The notes beneath the pieces are model-generated. The model was given only the letters and a program-made list of their open reading frames with translations. It did no database searches and was not told where the DNA came from. Positions 7,762-10,241 of a DNA stretch of 10,241 bases are shown here, piece after piece. The DNA is from an uncultured Hymenobacter sp. GTDB lineage: Bacteria; Bacteroidota; Bacteroidia; Cytophagales; Hymenobacteraceae. The position numbers and the translations under genes are program-made. The stretch is taken from assembly GCA_937871705.1 (NCBI GenBank), contig CALMOO010000854.1:1-10241 (forward strand). Reading direction: 5' to 3'. Each line of letters starts with the position of its first letter. Within the stretch, counting starts at the first letter, position 1.

Positions 7762-7944
7762 ACCGCAGATTTAACGGATTAAACGGATTTCGCAGATACG
7801 CCCCTGCGGGGCTGGCTAGTGCTGGCAGCCCCACAAAAAAGGCCGCCCAAATGGGCGGCCTTTCTTATACCTTAACAGGTAATTGCATAGTCAGCCCCGC
7901 AGGGGCGTATCTGCGAAATCCGTTTAATCCGTTAAATCTGCGGT
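7762..7944. repeat. 183-base fold-back element with 53-base perfect arms
   Basis: The left arm 7762-7814 and right arm 7892-7944 are exact reverse complements over 53 bases, with a 77-base centre that holds a terminator-like hairpin. Each arm consists of four 9-mers of related sequence (CCGCAGATT, TAACGGATT, AAACGGATT, TCGCAGATA at 7763-7798) followed by a small hairpin, GCCCC-TGC-GGGGC. The right arm ends on the first base of the dnaJ stop codon as written on the + strand. No transposase gene or clear target-site duplication is seen. It resembles non-autonomous fold-back or MITE-type repeats; this class is inferred. Confidence 0.9.
7838..7863 (-). terminator. Intrinsic terminator for dnaJ, inside the fold-back element
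   Basis: An 11-bp perfect stem (7838-7848 with 7853-7863; core GGCCGCCC / GGGCGGCC) closes an AAAT loop. Read on the - strand, downstream of dnaJ, the stem is followed by a run of T (complement of A 7835-7840), as in a rho-independent terminator. It lies about 80 bases past the dnaJ stop. It could also work on the + strand, though with a shorter T run (TTTCTT). Confidence 0.75.
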
Positions 7945-9086
7945 TATGCGAAGTATTCTTTTACCTTCTCGAAAAAGCCTTTTTCGTTCTTGCCGGGGTG
8001 CGGCGTGAAGTTGTCCGAGTCGCGCAGCTTCTCCAGCAGCTCGCGCTCCTGGTTGCTCACGTTCTTGGGCGTCCACACGTTCAGATGAATGAGCTGGTCG
8101 CCGCGGCCGTAGCCATTCAAGTCCTTGATGCCCTTGCCACGCAGCCGTAAAATCTTGCCGGGCTGCGTGCCGGGGTCTACCTTGATTTTTACCTTGCCCT
8201 CGATGGTCGGCACTTCCAGGCTGGCGCCCAAAGCAGCATCAACAAACGAGATGTACTGCTCAAACATGATGTTGTTGCCATCGCGCTTGAGGAATTCGTG
8301 CGGCTCCTCCTCAATCTGAATGAGCAGGTCGCCAGGCACGCCGCCGCGCTCGGGGTAGTTGCCTTTGCCGTTCATACTCAGCTGCATGTCATTGGCCACG
8401 CCAGCCGGAATGTTAATCGGAATAACTTCTTCGTGCAGCTGGCGGCCTTCACCCTGGCACACGTCGCACGTAGCCGAGATGGTCTTGCCTTCGCCGTGGC
8501 AGGTAGGGCAGGTGCTGGCGCTCACCATCTGGCCGAGCATCGTGTTGACTACTTTTTTGGTCTGGCCCGAGCCTTGGCAGGTGGCGCAGGTTTTGAGCTC
8601 AGTGCCATTTTTGGCGCCGGTGCCGCTGCATGGCTGGCAGGCCACGTAGCGCTTCACCTTGATTTTCTTCTCGACGCCGTTGGCAATTTCCTCCAAGTCA
8701 AGCTTCAGCTTGATGCGCAGATTCGAGCCTTTCTTCACGCGGCGCCCGCCCTGGCGCGCCCCGCCAAAAAAGCCCTCAAACCCGCCACCACCGCCGCCGA
8801 AAATATCGCCGAACTGCGAGAATATATCCTCCATATTAGGCCCAGCGCCGCTGCCGCCGCCTACCCCCTGGTGGCCAAACCGGTCGTAGCGCGCCCGCTT
8901 ATCGGCGTCGCTGAGCACCTCGTAGGCTTCGGCTGCCTCCTTAAACTTGTCCTCGGCCGAGGGGTCGTCAGGGTTTTTATCCGGGTGATATTTAATAGCC
9001 ATCTTACGGTAAGCTGACTTAATCACGTCGCCTTCCGCATTCTTTGCTACCCCTAATACTTCGTAATAATCGCGCTTGGTTGCCAT
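7944..9086 (-). CDS. dnaJ: Chaperone protein DnaJ (type I J-protein)
   Basis: Co-chaperone that delivers unfolded substrates to DnaK and stimulates its ATPase, cytoplasmic, 380 aa, complete. The J domain occupies residues 1-70 (RDYYEVLGVAKNA, HPD at 34-36, AYEVLSDADKRARYD). A Gly/Phe-rich linker follows (71-115, with DIFGGGGGGFEGFFGG). The zinc domain has all four CxxCxGxG repeats, at Cys150, Cys167, Cys193 and Cys207. The two substrate-binding beta domains cover about 221-340, and the C-terminus has the usual dimerisation stretch (RELLEKLRD). It lies downstream of grpE on the same strand, separated by about 150 bases that hold a long palindrome. dnaK is not in the window. Confidence 0.98.
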   Translation of the reverse strand: MATKRDYYEVLGVAKNAEGDVIKSAYRKMAIKYHPDKNPDDPSAEDKFKEAAEAYEVLSDADKRARYDRFGHQGVGGGSGAGPNMEDIFSQFGDIFGGGGGGFEGFFGGARQGGRRVKKGSNLRIKLKLDLEEIANGVEKKIKVKRYVACQPCSGTGAKNGTELKTCATCQGSGQTKKVVNTMLGQMVSASTCPTCHGEGKTISATCDVCQGEGRQLHEEVIPINIPAGVANDMQLSMNGKGNYPERGGVPGDLLIQIEEEPHEFLKRDGNNIMFEQYISFVDAALGASLEVPTIEGKVKIKVDPGTQPGKILRLRGKGIKDLNGYGRGDQLIHLNVWTPKNVSNQERELLEKLRDSDNFTPHPGKNEKGFFEKVKEYFA

Positions 9087-9115
9087 TGTTGTAAAAAATG
9101 TTATCGCTTGCCTAT

Positions 9116-9216
9116 GAACGTCATGCTGACGAAGGAAGCATCTTGCGTGCAGCAGTAATTTCTTATAAGTTGATTACTACCTCACGCAAGATGCTTCCTT
9201 CGTCAGCATGACGTTC
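9116..9216. repeat. REP-like palindrome with perfect 34-base arms between grpE and dnaJ
   Basis: The left arm 9116-9149 (beginning GAACGTCATGCTGACG) and the right arm 9183-9216 are exact reverse complements over 34 bases. The 33-base centre contains a second, inner pairing, AGTAAT (9154-9159) with ATTACT (9173-9178). In RNA it would form one long hairpin of more than 40 pairs between the two coding regions. The arm shares the pattern GTCA-CTGA-GAAGGA with the element at 5341-5441, so both belong to one dispersed family. Confidence 0.9.
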
Positions 9217-9236
9217 CTTTATTATTCAGTTCCTAT

Positions 9237-9812
9237 CTACTGTCCTAGCACCACTTTTGCGTGGCGGATAACCTTGTCACCTAAGTAATAGCCTTTTTCT
9301 ATCTCCTCAACAATCTTGCCGCGTAAATCGTCGCTCGGCGCCGGAATTTGTGTGATGGCTTCGTGCAGCTCCGCATCGAAGTTGCCACCCTTAACATCCA
9401 TCGAGGCCAAGCCTTTCTGCTGCAAGGTCTTGCTGAGCTTATTATACGTAATATCCAGGGCGTTGCGCAGTGCTTCGGCATCCTCCACGCCTTGCGTGTG
9501 CTGCCGGGCGCGGTCAAAGTCATCCAGCACCGGCAACAGCGCCACCATCAGCTCCTGGTTGGCCGTTTTGAACAAGTCGACGCGCTCCTTAGAAGTACGG
9601 CGCTTGTAGTTCTCAAACTCCGCTGCCAGGCGCAAGTACTTGTCTTTCAGCTCAGCCAATTCGGCTTCGGCCGGATTAACTTCTGGCTGGGGGGTAGGCG
9701 CGGCCTGGGTGTCAGTGGCGGCAGTAGCTTCGCCATCGGCCATTTCGCCGGTCACGGGGGTAGGGTTGGCCGTCAGGTTGTCGTCCTGCGGCAAGTTGTT
9801 TTCGTCAGCCAT
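9237..9812 (-). CDS. grpE: Nucleotide exchange factor GrpE
   Basis: GrpE releases ADP from DnaK and so resets the chaperone cycle; it acts in the cytoplasm as a dimer. From ATG 9812 it has 191 aa, a usual length. An acidic, Pro/Thr-rich disordered N-terminus (ADENNLPQDDN...) is followed by the long dimerising coiled coil (AEAELAELKDKYLRLAAEFENYKRR, split as AEAELAELKDKYL and RLAAEFENYKRR), then the four-helix region with LLPVLDDFDRA, and the C-terminal beta domain that contacts DnaK (GKIVEEIEKGYYLGDKVIRHAKVVL). The frame continues upstream to a GTG at 9845, which would add 11 basic and aromatic residues (VKNPFRRFFPE). I prefer the ATG because that addition is unlike GrpE N-termini, but neither start has a clear ribosome site. 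dnaJ follows on the same strand. Confidence 0.95.
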   Translation of the reverse strand: MADENNLPQDDNLTANPTPVTGEMADGEATAATDTQAAPTPQPEVNPAEAELAELKDKYLRLAAEFENYKRRTSKERVDLFKTANQELMVALLPVLDDFDRARQHTQGVEDAEALRNALDITYNKLSKTLQQKGLASMDVKGGNFDAELHEAITQIPAPSDDLRGKIVEEIEKGYYLGDKVIRHAKVVLGQ

Positions 9813-9948
9813 TTCGGGAAAGAATCGTCGGAAAGGGTTTTTCACTGGATTGGGCCATGAGGCAGGAGCTAGGGCGCAAGGAGTTTGCCAAAGGTGATAA
9901 GGCTGTCAGTTTGGCACAGAATTGTAGCCCTGACGTCCACACTCCGCG

Positions 9949-10241
9949 CTACTCGTGTAGCGCGCCCCAAATCATGTCCTTCAGCCGCTGAATATTCTTG
10001 TTCGTGAGGCTGGAGATGAACACGGGGGGGTAGCGATGCCAGAATATCCGCCTCCAGCTCTTCGTCGAGCATGTCCGATTTGGTAATGGCCAGCAGGCGC
10101 TTCTTATCCAGCAGCTCGGGGTTGAATTGCTCCAACTCGCCCAGCAGTACTTGGTATTCGGTGGCAATGTCCTTACTGTCGCAGCTTATCATGAAGAGCA
10201 GCATCGAGTTGCGCTCGATGTGGCGCAGGAAGCGCGTACCC
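9949..10241 (-). CDS. obg: GTPase Obg/CgtA, C-terminal part, with apparent frameshift
   Basis: Obg is an essential ribosome-associated GTPase of late 50S assembly. The window holds only the end of its G domain. Reading from 10240 leftwards gives TRFLRHIERNSMLLFMI, then NPELLDKKRLLAITKSDMLDEELEADILASL, where TKSD is the G4 guanine-specificity motif. At this point the frame breaks. The natural continuation, PPVFISSLTNKNIQRLKDMIWGALHE with G5-like ISS and stop at 9949, lies in the next frame. The switch is at a run of seven G on the + strand (10024-10030); six would restore one continuous frame. As written, translation instead runs on out of frame to 9869. Because Obg is essential, a homopolymer sequencing error is more likely than a real mutation. 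grpE follows about 136 bases downstream. The protein continues beyond the right edge. Confidence 0.9.

Noticed and set aside
7745..7961. Target-site duplication flanking the 183-base fold-back element
   Set aside because: Bases just outside the arms (ATTACAG on the left, TATGCGA on the right) share no convincing direct repeat.
9869..10023. Alternative Obg C-terminus read out of frame to the stop at 9869
   Set aside because: Its sequence (VHLQPHEQEYSAAEGHD...) is unlike any Obg, while the next frame gives the family's expected ending.

Overview
The window looks like chromosomal DNA from a GC-rich member of the Bacteroidota, most probably a Hymenobacter-like member of the Cytophagales. The main reasons are a type IX secretion (Por) sorting domain on the secreted galactanase, NatA/NatB-type ABC genes and an Obg of Bacteroidota character, weak or absent Shine-Dalgarno sequences, and intergenic palindromes of the GTCATGCTGA / GTCATCCTGAG type that I remember as common in this group. 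The genus is an inference; no rRNA or other marker is present to prove it.

Layout. Bases 1-3836 (+ strand) carry two secreted carbohydrate-active proteins: the 3' part of a large TIM-barrel glycoside-hydrolase-like protein of a family I cannot name, and a complete GH53 endo-beta-1,4-galactanase with signal peptide, carbohydrate-binding-like domain and T9SS C-terminal domain. A perfect 25-bp hairpin (3851-3902) ends this block and separates it from convergent genes. Every gene from 3934 to the end is on the - strand. Read in their own direction (right to left) they are: obg (3' part, with an apparent one-base frameshift), grpE, dnaJ, an ECF sigma factor, a four-helix membrane protein, and an ABC exporter pair (ATPase, then permease).

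How they work together. GH53 cleaves pectic galactan outside the cell, and the neighbouring partial protein probably acts on the same or a related polysaccharide. GrpE and DnaJ are the nucleotide-exchange factor and J-protein of the DnaK chaperone cycle. The sigma factor and the membrane protein, 20 bases apart, look like a sigma/regulator pair. The ATPase and permease form a NatAB-like exporter.

The less ordinary content lies between genes and at the nucleotide level. A 183-base fold-back element has 53-base perfect arms, 9-nt periodicity and a terminator at its centre, and it abuts the dnaJ stop codon. Two related palindromes of about 101 bases lie inside apparent operons (grpE-dnaJ and ATPase-permease). 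The octamer CCTACCCC/GGGGTAGG is strikingly over-represented in all reading frames, and the obg frameshift falls in a G7 run next to one such motif. I found no tRNA, rRNA, CRISPR array or transposase gene, and no gene-free stretch longer than about 235 bases.
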